Assembly: GCA_964629645.1 (NCBI GenBank)
Contig: CAZVSU010000052.1
Coordinates: 1-18,972, forward strand
Reading direction: 5' to 3'
DNA from: JAAKFL01 sp964629645
GTDB taxonomy: Bacteria > Chlamydiota > Chlamydiia > Chlamydiales > SLFE01
Length of the DNA: 18,972 nucleotides
Numbering within the stretch: position 1 is the first letter of the stretch; each line of letters begins with the position of its first letter. The position numbers were made by a program, and so were the translations under genes. The notes beneath the pieces are model-generated. The model was not told where the DNA came from and did not search any database. It saw only the letters and a list, made by a program, of their open reading frames with translations. Below, in pieces: positions 1-7,975 of this stretch.

Positions 1-359
1 AGCGAGTCCAACGTTTCTGTTAGACCTTTGCTCTTGATGAGCCGATAACCAATGATGCTGAGAGCAAGAGCAGTCGTTGCCGTGACAGCTGCGAAGGCTC
101 CGGTTAAGACTTTTGTGCTGAGGCCCGTTGCTTTTGACATGGCTGCCATGAAAGGGCGTGCGCGGCGTTCGAGGCTGACGGCGGCCCCCTTTGCCCCCTT
201 GAGAAATTGAGCGATATAGGGCTTAAGCGCGCTTACTTTTGACGCTGTTGCTTGTGCGACTGGAGATAAGTTTCCGCGGTAAGCCAAAATTCCGACCGCA
301 GCAGCAGCGACACCGGTCGCAATCAAAGTTTTTTTATAAGTAGAAATTTTTTCAAACAT
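1..359 (-). CDS. Small two-helix membrane protein, partial (C-terminus beyond left edge)
   Basis: An open frame begins with ATG at 359 and runs off the left edge after about 119 codons without a stop, so the C-terminus is missing. The product starts MFEKISTYKKTLIATG and has two alanine-rich hydrophobic stretches, about residues 11-27 and 84-106, separated by a basic linker containing ERRARP. This fits a small membrane protein with two helices or a hairpin. The ribosome-binding site is weak (GAG before the start). It lies 89 bp downstream of the TyrP-like permease on the same strand and may be read with it or alone. I do not recognise the family and assign no function. Codon pattern and the clean frame support a real gene, but with the end missing confidence is moderate. 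Confidence 0.6.
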   Translation of the reverse strand, partial: MFEKISTYKKTLIATGVAAAAVGILAYRGNLSPVAQATASKVSALKPYIAQFLKGAKGAAVSLERRARPFMAAMSKATGLSTKVLTGAFAAVTATTALALSIIGYRLIKSKGLTETLDS

Positions 360-448
360 GGTGATCTCATATTTAGATTGGGTTAAGTTTGTGATTAATT
401 TTAAAACAAAATCATTAAGAGACGATAAAGATCAATTTTTTCAAAAAT

Positions 449-1642
449 TTAGTAAATCCCGATCAAGTGGAGCGTTTCGAGGGTGAGTTCGAGCAGGACA
501 AATAAAATCATCACACTCAACAGGGGTCGGTTTAAGGGAAGAACCTTTTGATCGGGAAGGCCGAGGTGATAGCGGCCGGACCAGACCATCAGGATAGGAA
601 GGAGGCCGAGTAAAAGGGCGCCGCCGTATCCCCCGGCGATACCGAGAGCATCCAAAAATATTTTCGGGTAGGCCTCTGCAACGATCAGCACCGGTACAAA
701 AATCAAAAGACAGAGGAAAAGGCGTCCCTTTGCTGTCTTGTCTATTCCAAGACCATCGGCTAAAAAGTCCCGAAGCCCCAAAGTCACACCCAGAAAGGAG
801 GTGACAAGGGCGAAAAAAGCAAAAAATTCCGCAATTACAGGCACCATGGGATTGCCTAAAAAGTGTTTTAACGGCTCGACAACCGTGTCATTGTTTTGCA
901 GAGCATCAGCTAGCCCTCCCGGCCCTTCGGTTGGGATGATGCCAAGGATCAACCAGTGCCAAATGACGTAAGCAAAAAATGCGGCAAAGCTGCCGATGAT
1001 AATAGCTTGGCGAGAGCGGAATTTATCGTAATCGAGGTAGCGGCTCAAGGTGGGGACAGTCCCTTGAAATCCGAAAGCGGCAAAGGCAACGGGCAACACT
1101 TTAAACGAAAGGAGCCAGTTTTGCGTTTTGAGGTGCACGATATTGACGTATGGAGAGCCGATAAAAACGAAGAGGCAAAAGGTGATAACAAGACCTGCCA
1201 TGAGCCAAATGTTGATGCGGCCGATCAGGCGGGCGCCCACATAAACCATGGGGCCGAATATCATGAGAAACAGAATCGAGCCGGTCCATTGGGGGAGCAC
1301 ATGAGCGAGCAGAGCGGAGATGAGTTTCCCGCACGCTACAACGTAGGCTAAAGTCAAGCAGCTGAAAAAGAACACGTAAACGAGCCAAGCAAAGACTTCT
1401 CCCCAAGGCCCGAGAGTTTTTCTTGTCATCGAAATAAGGTTGGTGTCTCCCTCCATCCAGAGGCACACTTCCAAAAGCATCAGGCCTGTCGCGCACATGA
1501 AGAGCCAGGTGAGAAAAAAAATGGCCATCGAGGGGAGAAACCCTCCAAGGCTTGTGACAACAGGCATGCCGAGCATGCCGGCGCCAATTGTGGTCCCTGC
1601 AATGAGCAAAGACCCTTTAAAAACAGTCCCTTTTCTTTCCAT
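449..1642 (-). CDS. tyrP: Aromatic amino acid (tyrosine/tryptophan) permease, HAAAP family
   Basis: Inner-membrane proton-coupled uptake of tyrosine or tryptophan is the expected role. The 397-residue product begins with the hallmark of the hydroxy/aromatic amino acid permease family, residues 15-27 AGTTIGAGMLGMP, the broken first helix that binds substrate. About eleven hydrophobic segments follow, as usual for TyrP/Mtr (about 400 residues). The start ATG at 1642 places this motif at the normal distance from the N-terminus; no strong Shine-Dalgarno is visible. In Chlamydia genomes tyrP copies sit directly after glmS, and the same order glmM-glmS-(two genes)-tyrP is seen here, which supports the name over Mtr or a serine/threonine carrier. 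The gene lies 56 bp after the secreted-protein gene on the same strand, so the two may share a transcript. The precise substrate is inferred. Confidence 0.85.
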   Translation of the reverse strand: MERKGTVFKGSLLIAGTTIGAGMLGMPVVTSLGGFLPSMAIFFLTWLFMCATGLMLLEVCLWMEGDTNLISMTRKTLGPWGEVFAWLVYVFFFSCLTLAYVVACGKLISALLAHVLPQWTGSILFLMIFGPMVYVGARLIGRINIWLMAGLVITFCLFVFIGSPYVNIVHLKTQNWLLSFKVLPVAFAAFGFQGTVPTLSRYLDYDKFRSRQAIIIGSFAAFFAYVIWHWLILGIIPTEGPGGLADALQNNDTVVEPLKHFLGNPMVPVIAEFFAFFALVTSFLGVTLGLRDFLADGLGIDKTAKGRLFLCLLIFVPVLIVAEAYPKIFLDALGIAGGYGGALLLGLLPILMVWSGRYHLGLPDQKVLPLNRPLLSVMILFVLLELTLETLHLIGIY

Positions 1643-1698
1643 ATGGCTTCGAGTTTAACATCGATGGTCCCAAGGACGCAACAGAAAGAGGGCCTCCG

Positions 1699-2355
1699 TT
1701 ACATTTTGTAGCGGTCGGCGCCGGACTGGCGGGTGACGAATTTGATGAGGATGTTGACCATATCGTCCCACCTGGCATTTTGTGCGGCATCGTCAATCTT
1801 TCTTTGGTCAATGCCCACCCGCTCCGAAAAGGAAGCGTAATATTCCGGCAACAGGTTTTGCTTGGCATACTCTTCGTTAAGGCTGGTTTTTAACCCTGAC
1901 ATAAACGTTTTCCACACCCATGACTTCGCCTTTATGTTGCGCACCTTGACCTTAAGCTCGGCATCGGAAAAAATCAAACCGAGGAAATTGAGAGGATGCA
2001 CATGGTGAATGCGATCGCCGGCGTCGTCTAGGGAACTTTTGAAGAACAGAAGGCGAGGCGTTGAGACATCGGATAGGGTGGTCACAATGTAGCGGATATC
2101 GGCTTCATCTCTGGCCGACAGTCCTTGTTCAAAGCTTCTAGGTATGTAGGATTGGGCTGTCGGACTCTCTCCGTACATGAAAAACGGCTCTTGGGACTTA
2201 AGTTCAGCGAGAACTTGCAACTCGTCGACAGTCGCATCGACAGCGGCATCAATGTGGACGAATCCCCCTTTGGAATTTTGCATAATAAGATCGACGCCAA
2301 GCAGAGGGTGCAGGGCGGCGGTAAAAAAGAGCAAAGAAACTGTCAGCACTTTCAT
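1699..2355 (-). CDS. Exported protein of unknown function
   Basis: The 218-residue product starts MKVLTVSLLFFTAALHPLLG, a typical Sec signal peptide with a lysine, a hydrophobic core and a likely cut near residue 20, so the mature protein should be periplasmic or exported. I chose ATG 2355 because AAGGCGAG stands just upstream; the frame stays open 35 codons further, but that part has a histidine-rich, low-complexity look and would bury the signal peptide. The mature part is soluble and mixed, with an aromatic centre (HPLNFLGLIFSD) and a C-terminal helical region (ARWDDMVNILIKFVTR). No catalytic motif is recognised. It is divergent from the outer-membrane barrel gene, with which it shares a promoter region, and 56 bp ahead of the TyrP-like permease. 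It interrupts the glmS-tyrP adjacency known from Chlamydia. Confidence 0.7.
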   Translation of the reverse strand: MKVLTVSLLFFTAALHPLLGVDLIMQNSKGGFVHIDAAVDATVDELQVLAELKSQEPFFMYGESPTAQSYIPRSFEQGLSARDEADIRYIVTTLSDVSTPRLLFFKSSLDDAGDRIHHVHPLNFLGLIFSDAELKVKVRNIKAKSWVWKTFMSGLKTSLNEEYAKQNLLPEYYASFSERVGIDQRKIDDAAQNARWDDMVNILIKFVTRQSGADRYKM

Positions 2356-2424
2356 AAGACTCGCCTTTGTTTTAGGGTGATGGTGATGAAACTCCCTCCC
2401 AAAGCGATGAGGAAGCAAGTTTCT

Positions 2425-2453
2425 TTTATCACATGTTCGCTCATATTTGACAA
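2425..2453 (-). promoter_or_regulatory. Sigma-70-type promoter for the exported-protein gene
   Basis: On the minus strand TTGTCA (2453-2448, five of six consensus bases) is followed after exactly 17 bp by GATAAA (2430-2425, four of six). Transcription would begin near 2418 and leave a leader of about 60 nt before ATG 2355. The -35 box occupies the same bases as the -35 box of the opposite promoter. Predicted by eye only. Confidence 0.5.
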
Positions 2454-2474
2454 GAAGCATGAAAAATCCATAAT
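2447..2474 (+). promoter_or_regulatory. Sigma-70-type promoter abutting the outer-membrane barrel gene
   Basis: On the plus strand a perfect TTGACA (2447-2452) is followed by CATAAT (2469-2474) after 16 bp, or TAATAT (2471-2476) after 18 bp. Only eight bases separate CATAAT from the ATG at 2483, so transcription would start within a few bases of the start codon. This predicts a leaderless or nearly leaderless mRNA. The -35 box is shared with the opposing promoter. Confidence 0.55.
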
Positions 2475-2482
2475 ATAACTAA

Positions 2483-3265
2483 ATGCTTAAGTTTTTGCCT
2501 CTCTTTATCGCCTGCTTTTTTTCTTCTCCGGCAATGATACAAGGTCTGAACCTTCTCTCGCGCCCCTACGAAATTCTCGCCGGCCCCGAAGTGTACCACA
2601 TTCGCCGCAGAGTGACAGAAGGGGGCGATCAGCAGGGTCTGCTCGGCGGCGGAAGGCTTCGTATCGAAAGGATCCATCCCCGCTCGCTTTATCTCGGCCT
2701 TGAGGGGTATGGGGCTGCCGGACAGCTTTTAGGCAACGACACGACCCTTTCCCCCATGAACTCTTGGCTGTCTGAAGGGCAAGCTGAAGGGCGCGCCGGG
2801 TATACCGCGTATACCGGCTACTGCCCGCGGCTGCTCCTGACATCCTATTTGGGTTACGGCAGTTTTTACAGCACGAATAAGTTTTCGAAAGACTACCCCA
2901 TACCCATTACATTTAAAAATCAATTCCAATTCATCTCCGCAGGTGTCAGGACCCGCTTTAGAATCGAAGAGGGGCTCTCTGCCGGCTTTGACTTTAAGGT
3001 GAAGACAACGTTTGAAGGGGTGCGCCGCATCACGGGCGATCCCGATAAAGATGATGTCACGATTCGAATGGGAGATGAGCTGCAGTACTCTTTTGACTTC
3101 CCTCTACAGTTCGCCTTTTGTTTCGAAAGGTGGACGCTGCTTGCCAACGTCACGCCGTTTTACAGAATCAGATGCTACGGCTACGAAGCCCAGGAACCCT
3201 TTGACTTTTATGAAACGCAGTTTCACATCGTCGGGTGCCGCTTTATGGCTGGCTTTGAATTTTGA
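2483..3265 (+). CDS. Small outer-membrane beta-barrel protein
   Basis: The 260-residue product has a signal peptide (MLKFLPLFIACFFSSPAM, likely cut near residue 21), then many alternating short stretches rich in Tyr, Phe, Gly and Arg, and ends in phenylalanine (FMAGFEF). A terminal aromatic residue closing the last strand is the usual BAM recognition feature of outer-membrane barrels. With about 240 mature residues an eight- to ten-strand barrel is plausible. No known porin family is recognised, and it may be lineage-specific. ATG 2483 is kept because the next in-frame Met (residue 18) would remove the signal peptide. There is no Shine-Dalgarno, which fits the promoter lying immediately upstream. 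It is divergent from the exported-protein gene and convergent with glmS, 89 bp away. Function (pore, adhesin or structural) is not determined. Confidence 0.75.
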   Translation: MLKFLPLFIACFFSSPAMIQGLNLLSRPYEILAGPEVYHIRRRVTEGGDQQGLLGGGRLRIERIHPRSLYLGLEGYGAAGQLLGNDTTLSPMNSWLSEGQAEGRAGYTAYTGYCPRLLLTSYLGYGSFYSTNKFSKDYPIPITFKNQFQFISAGVRTRFRIEEGLSAGFDFKVKTTFEGVRRITGDPDKDDVTIRMGDELQYSFDFPLQFAFCFERWTLLANVTPFYRIRCYGYEAQEPFDFYETQFHIVGCRFMAGFEF

Positions 3266-3354
3266 CAAAAGGGTAAAAGGCAGCCTGTGTCGGGAAATAG
3301 TGATCCCGCTTCGCATCTCTTAGAAAGACGGTCTCGCGATGAAACTCGACTCCC

Positions 3355-5181
3355 TCACTCAACTGTGACTGATTTTGCGAGATTGCGGGGCTGGTCGATT
3401 TCGGTTCCCCGCTCTAACGCGATATAATAGGCCAGCAATTGCGTTGCAACGGTTGCCGGGATTACGGCGATTTCATCGCGCGTTTTCGGCACCCGAATGA
3501 GATCATCGGCGATCTCTTCAAGCCCTTCGGCCCCTTCTTCTGCAATGGCAATAATGGGCCCTGAGCGCGCCTTCACTTCCATCAGGTTGCTGAGCATTTT
3601 TTCGTAGGTGACCCCGTCGTTTGTGAGGGCGACGGTGGGGCAATCGGGACCGATCAGGGCAATGGGCCCGTGTTTCATCTCTCCGGCAGGATAGCCGTTG
3701 GCATTGATGTAGGCGATCTCTTTTAATTTAAGAGCGCCCTCAAGCGCTCCGGGAAACATATAGCGGCGTCCCAAATAAAAAAAATTGTCGTAGCGGGCAT
3801 ACTTTTTTGCGATCGCCTGTATCTGATCCGATGACTCCAACACTTTCTCGACGTGCTCGGGGAGTTTTTTGATTTCATTTAAAAACGCCTGCCCGTCGTC
3901 TCGTCCTAGGTGCCGCATTCTCGCCATCATCAAAGTGAAAAGGGCGAGGACGCCAACTTGGCTGGTGAACGCTTTTGTTGAACAGACTCCGATCTCAATC
4001 CCGGCCCGCAAATAAAGGCAGCTGTCGGCCTCGCGGGCAATCGACGAGTCGTGTACGTTGCAGATCGCAAGAACTGTGGCTCCTTTTGCTTTCAGTTCGC
4101 GAAAGGCTGCGAGTGTATCGGCCGTTTCTCCCGATTGACTGATCGCAATCACGAGCGTCCCTTCCGGGACAATCGGATTTTTGTAGCGATATTCCGATGA
4201 GATTTCCACTTGTGTGGGGATCCGAGCCAATTCTTCGAGCATGTATTCTCCGATATGCCCGGCGTAGTAGGAGGTCCCGCACGCAAGAATAATGATCCTT
4301 TGCACGCTGAGAAGCTCAGACATCTCGATGTTGAGGGTATCGAACTTGGCTGTTCCGTACTCGTCGATGCCTCGCGCTGTCAATGCTGAACGAAGGGCTT
4401 GCGGCTGCTCAAAAATCTCTTTTAAGGTATAGTGGTCAAACGCGCCTCTTGACACCTCCTCGGCCTGATAGATCAACTCTCGGCTTTCTTTTGAAATCGG
4501 CGTCATCATCGAGTCGTAAACCTCGTATCCGTCTCTTTCGATCACGGCCACCTCTCCGCTCTCGATATAGACGGCGCTGTGTGCGCTTCCGGCGAAAGCG
4601 TGGGTGTCCGATGCTAAAAACATCTCTTCTCTTCCGATTCCAATCACAAGGGGCGACTCGTTTGCGATGCCGATTATTTTCCCTGGATGATCGCGGTGAA
4701 TCAAGGCGATCGCATAAGATCCTTTCAGCAAAGGAATGGTCTCCATGACTGCTTTGAGAAGATCGCCGCGATAGAAATCGGAAATCAGGTGGGCGATCAC
4801 TTCGGTGTCGGTATCGGAGTGGAACACAACGCCTTTTTTGATCAACATATCGCGAAGGGAGGAGTGGTTTTCTATGATGCCGTTGTGAACGAGGGCGAGG
4901 CAATGGCCGCTGTTAAAGTGGGGATGGGCGTTGCCTCGGTTGGGCTTTCCGTGGGTGGCCCACCGCGTGTGGGCGATGGCGAGATCGAGCTCCAGATTCT
5001 TTTTTTTGATCTCTTTTTCAAGTTCGCTGATCTTCCCGACCTGTTTGTTGTATAAAAGTTTACCGTTGCGGAGGCCGGCAATTCCGGATGAATCGTAGCC
5101 GCGATATTCGAGCTTTTTGAGTCCTTCGATTGTCACATCGACGACGTTACGGGTTCCAATGTATCCTATAATTCCGCACAT
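3355..5181 (-). CDS. glmS: Glutamine-fructose-6-phosphate aminotransferase (isomerizing)
   Basis: Cytoplasmic enzyme converting fructose-6-phosphate and glutamine to glucosamine-6-phosphate and glutamate, the entry step to amino sugars for lipid A and peptidoglycan. The 608 residues match the E. coli length of 609 almost exactly. The N-terminal class II glutaminase domain (about 1-220) begins MCGIIGYIG, with Cys2 as nucleophile after Met removal, and holds HTRWATHG (71-78) and the VHNGIIENH segment. Two sugar-isomerase (SIS) domains follow, with ACGTSYYAG, SQSGETADT, CSTKAFTSQ and GEMKHGP. The C-terminus PRNLAKSVTVE carries the conserved Lys603. The start is fixed by the catalytic Cys. It lies 5 nt after glmM on the same strand, so the two are surely co-transcribed and probably translationally coupled. 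No glmS ribozyme-like leader can fit in this gap. Confidence 0.97.
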   Translation of the reverse strand: MCGIIGYIGTRNVVDVTIEGLKKLEYRGYDSSGIAGLRNGKLLYNKQVGKISELEKEIKKKNLELDLAIAHTRWATHGKPNRGNAHPHFNSGHCLALVHNGIIENHSSLRDMLIKKGVVFHSDTDTEVIAHLISDFYRGDLLKAVMETIPLLKGSYAIALIHRDHPGKIIGIANESPLVIGIGREEMFLASDTHAFAGSAHSAVYIESGEVAVIERDGYEVYDSMMTPISKESRELIYQAEEVSRGAFDHYTLKEIFEQPQALRSALTARGIDEYGTAKFDTLNIEMSELLSVQRIIILACGTSYYAGHIGEYMLEELARIPTQVEISSEYRYKNPIVPEGTLVIAISQSGETADTLAAFRELKAKGATVLAICNVHDSSIAREADSCLYLRAGIEIGVCSTKAFTSQVGVLALFTLMMARMRHLGRDDGQAFLNEIKKLPEHVEKVLESSDQIQAIAKKYARYDNFFYLGRRYMFPGALEGALKLKEIAYINANGYPAGEMKHGPIALIGPDCPTVALTNDGVTYEKMLSNLMEVKARSGPIIAIAEEGAEGLEEIADDLIRVPKTRDEIAVIPATVATQLLAYYIALERGTEIDQPRNLAKSVTVE

Positions 5182-5186
5182 CTGCT

Positions 5187-6557
5187 TCAGCTCCCTATCA
5201 CGTCTTGAATCGAAGAGGCGATCGCCTTTGCCTCAGCATCAACTTGTTTCATCACCGGCCCTTCGACCATGACGCGGCAAATATTTTCTGTCCCTGAATA
5301 GCGGACGAGTACCCGTCCGGCATCACCGAGCCGTTTTTCGACGTCTTCAATGGTTTTTTGGACGGACTCCAAAGTCTCGAGCGGCGGTTTCGACGAGACC
5401 GAAACATTGACAAGGGATTGGGGATATTTCTTAATCGCCTGGGCCAGTTCGGAGAGCGGCATATCCTTTTCGATCATGATGGCCAAAAGCTGAAGGGCGG
5501 CAATGAGTCCGTCTCCTGTCGAATTATGCCGCGAGCAGATGATGTGACCGCTCTGTTCTCCGCCCAGGACGGCTTCTTTTTCCCGCATTTCCTGAATGAC
5601 GTAGCGATCCCCGACGGGAGCCTGGATCACTTCGATTCCATGTTCTTCCATACTTTTGATGAAGCCGAAATTACTCATGACTGTTCCGACAATTCGATTG
5701 TGGGTCAGCTGCCCCTTTTCTTTAGCGTGGATGGCAATGATTCCCATGGTGACATCGCCGTCGATGATTTGTGCGTTTTCATCGATCATGATGACCCGGT
5801 CGCCGTCGCCGTCAAGGGCTATGCCGACGTTGGCGTGGTGGTCGATCACCCTTTTTTGCACAAGCTCCAGATGGAGCGAACCACATCCCTTGTTGATATT
5901 GAATCCGTTCGGTTCCACGCCGTAAGAGTAGACCTCGGCTCCGAGCTCCCAGAAGACGTGGGGGGCAATCTTATAGGCCGCGCCGTTTGCGCAGTCGAGG
6001 GCGATTTTCATTTTGCTCAGCGTCATTTCCTTCGGAAACGTGGACTTGACAAACTCTGTGTAACGGCCGTCGGCGTCGCGCACTTTTGCATTGCGCCCGA
6101 TGTCGTCATCATTGGGCAAAGAGTCTTCAAACGAGTTGTTCGTGACCATGAGCTCCATCTCATCTTCGATTTCATCGGCGAGCTTATACCCTTCGGAGTT
6201 GAAGAACTTGATCCCGTTATCGTAATAGGGGTTGTGAGACGCTGAAATCACGATGCCGGCATCGGCGCGGTAAGCGCGCGTAATGAAGGCGACACCCGGG
6301 GTGGGGAAGGGACCGAGCATCAAGGTATCGACACCCATCGAACAGAGGCCTGAGATCAAGGCATTTTCAAACATGTAGCAAGAAAGTCTTGTGTCTTTTC
6401 CGATCACGACGCGGTGCTTGCCTTCGTGCCGCCGAAAAATTTTGCCCGCCGCTCGACCGAGCGCCAGCGCTACCTCGACAGTCATCGGAAATCGGTTCGC
6501 CCGCCCTCTCACGCCGTCGGTCCCAAAGATTTTGATCGATTTTTCCCATTTTGTCAT
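5187..6557 (-). CDS. glmM: Phosphoglucosamine mutase
   Basis: Interconverts glucosamine-6-phosphate and glucosamine-1-phosphate, the step after GlmS on the way to UDP-GlcNAc. The 456-residue product shows all four functional loops of the alpha-D-phosphohexomutase family: SASHNP with the phospho-serine at Ser107, the metal loop DGDGDR (Asp249, 251, 253), the sugar loop GGEQSGH (332-338), and the phosphate loop RYSGTEN (419-425). FGTDGVRG near the N-terminus (11-18) is typical of GlmM rather than phosphoglucomutase/phosphomannomutase. ATG 6557 has AAGGA (6569-6565) at good spacing. Chlamydia annotations use the older name mrsA for this gene, directly before glmS as here. It is divergent from pcnB across a 71-bp gap in which only weak promoter-like sequence for this strand is visible. 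Confidence 0.96.
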   Translation of the reverse strand: MTKWEKSIKIFGTDGVRGRANRFPMTVEVALALGRAAGKIFRRHEGKHRVVIGKDTRLSCYMFENALISGLCSMGVDTLMLGPFPTPGVAFITRAYRADAGIVISASHNPYYDNGIKFFNSEGYKLADEIEDEMELMVTNNSFEDSLPNDDDIGRNAKVRDADGRYTEFVKSTFPKEMTLSKMKIALDCANGAAYKIAPHVFWELGAEVYSYGVEPNGFNINKGCGSLHLELVQKRVIDHHANVGIALDGDGDRVIMIDENAQIIDGDVTMGIIAIHAKEKGQLTHNRIVGTVMSNFGFIKSMEEHGIEVIQAPVGDRYVIQEMREKEAVLGGEQSGHIICSRHNSTGDGLIAALQLLAIMIEKDMPLSELAQAIKKYPQSLVNVSVSSKPPLETLESVQKTIEDVEKRLGDAGRVLVRYSGTENICRVMVEGPVMKQVDAEAKAIASSIQDVIGS

Positions 6558-6628
6558 AAAAGAATCCTTTTTTCTAAATTAATCGATATCACCCTCATTT
6601 TCAAGGAAAAAAGAGGGGACAACTCTCC

Positions 6629-7975
6629 TTGACTTTATCCTCAATTTGCCTTAACTTAAGGGTTTATCAACCCTATTCAAAAAGATCGCACACGGTAGAC
6701 GTGGAACCGAATATCTATTTCCCCGAAGATCACTCTCTCGACGAATCCCTGATCGATGACGATGCGCTGTTTATCCTCAAAAAATTGCGAGACGCCGGCC
6801 ACACCGCTTATCTAGTCGGTGGAAGCGTCCGAGACATCCTGACGAACCAAAAACCGAAAGATTTCGATATTTCGACGTCGGCCCTTCCCGAACAAATCAA
6901 AGCCATTTTTAAGCGGAGCTGTCTTTTGATCGGAAAGCGATTCCGACTGGCGCATATCAGGTTCGGCCGAAAAATATTCGAGGTGTCGACGTTTCGCGCC
7001 GGAGACCCGGGAGAAACCGAGCTTATCGTCCGGGACAACGAATGGGGCACTCCGGAAGAAGATGCCAGACGGCGCGACTTCAGCATCAATGCCCTTTTTT
7101 ACGATCCCCACCACAAAACAGTGATCGATTATGTCGAGGGATGGCACGATCTGAAAGCCGGACTCTTAAAATCGATCGGAAGCCCTGAAGTGCGGTTCAG
7201 GCAGGATCCGGTCCGCATGATCCGCCTGCTCAAGTTTCATGCCCGCTTCCACTTCGAGATCAGGCCCGAATGTCTCAAAGCGCTTCAAGCTTGCCGCCGC
7301 GAGATCACCAAAAGCTCTCCGGCCCGCGTTTTAGAAGAGCTTCTAAGAATGCTCGAGTCAGGACACGGAAAAGAGTTTTTCGAGCTTCTCTCAAAACATG
7401 GCCTTCTCGAACTTCTCATTCCCGATCTCGATCGCAGTTTAAAAGGAAAAGAGGGGCCGAAAATATTTGAGTTTCTGGAAACGGCAGACATCATCCATCA
7501 AAAAAACCAGACCATCACGCTCGAGCGCTCCATTTTGCTCAGCTGCCTTCTCTTCCCCATTGTCGAAGCCCATATTTCCGATCACGAAAGACGCCATAAG
7601 AAAAATCCCAATCTAGGGGAGATTCAACTCATCTGCTGGTCGGTGCTCAAAGCCTCCATGACCAATGCTTTCACCCACTTTCCCCGTAAAATTTCTTCCC
7701 TTTGCATCTACATTCTCATGACCCAATATAGGCTGACGCCCCTTGTGAAGAAAAAACAAACCAGAAACCGTTTCTTATCAGACAAAACATTCCCTCTGGC
7801 CCTGCGCTTTTTAAAAATACGCGCTTTAGTCGACGACTCTCTTTCCGACCTCTTTTACGAATGGGAAAAGCTGATGCGGCAAACAGGACATCACCAAGAC
7901 AAAAAGCCGAAATACCTGTCGAATAAGAGAAAACCGAGAAGGGGGAAAAAGCGCAGTGCCCGGCCCTGTCCATAA
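6629..7975 (+). CDS. pcnB: Poly(A) polymerase I-type nucleotidyltransferase
   Basis: Adds 3' poly(A) tails to RNA and so promotes decay; class II nucleotidyltransferase fold. Seen: LVGGSVRD (62-69) followed by KDFD (77-80), giving the GGS and metal-binding DxD motifs; IGKRFRLAH (101-109), which matches the signature separating poly(A) polymerases from CCA-adding enzymes; RRRDFSINAL; RQDPVRMIR; and a strongly basic C-terminal tail (KRKPRRGKKRS) as in E. coli PcnB. Length 448 is in the family range. The start is uncertain: the longest frame opens with TTG at 6629, with AGAGGGG upstream, but TTGACT there could be a -35 box; GTG at 6701 is an alternative that keeps the whole catalytic domain. Chlamydia has two pcnB paralogues, one next to lpxB; by context this is that one. 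Confidence 0.88.
   Translation: MTLSSICLNLRVYQPYSKRSHTVDVEPNIYFPEDHSLDESLIDDDALFILKKLRDAGHTAYLVGGSVRDILTNQKPKDFDISTSALPEQIKAIFKRSCLLIGKRFRLAHIRFGRKIFEVSTFRAGDPGETELIVRDNEWGTPEEDARRRDFSINALFYDPHHKTVIDYVEGWHDLKAGLLKSIGSPEVRFRQDPVRMIRLLKFHARFHFEIRPECLKALQACRREITKSSPARVLEELLRMLESGHGKEFFELLSKHGLLELLIPDLDRSLKGKEGPKIFEFLETADIIHQKNQTITLERSILLSCLLFPIVEAHISDHERRHKKNPNLGEIQLICWSVLKASMTNAFTHFPRKISSLCIYILMTQYRLTPLVKKKQTRNRFLSDKTFPLALRFLKIRALVDDSLSDLFYEWEKLMRQTGHHQDKKPKYLSNKRKPRRGKKRSARPCP

Noticed and set aside
433..450. A/T-only inverted repeat after the tyrP stop
   Set aside because: AATTTTT/AAAAATT has no G+C stem and a two-base loop; not a credible terminator.
2356..2460. N-terminal extension of the exported-protein gene
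   Set aside because: The in-frame start at 2355 has a good ribosome-binding site and opens a normal signal peptide; the extension would span the predicted promoter and transcription start.
3291..3308. Hairpin CGGGA/TCCCG between the barrel gene and glmS as a two-way terminator
   Set aside because: Only five base pairs, eight-base loop and no T-tract on either strand; termination here cannot be claimed.
4436..4903. Arginine-rich open frame on the minus strand
   Set aside because: Another frame of glmS; very high Arg/Ser content and no motif.
5182..5186. glmS ribozyme or riboswitch upstream of glmS
   Set aside because: Only five bases separate glmM and glmS, and nothing resembling the ribozyme is seen; there is no room for it outside coding sequence.
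5358..6245. Long open frame (295 codons) on the plus strand
   Set aside because: Lies wholly antisense to glmM, whose family motifs are complete; the translated sequence is His/Val/Asp-rich, as expected of an opposite-strand shadow, and has no ribosome-binding site or known motif.
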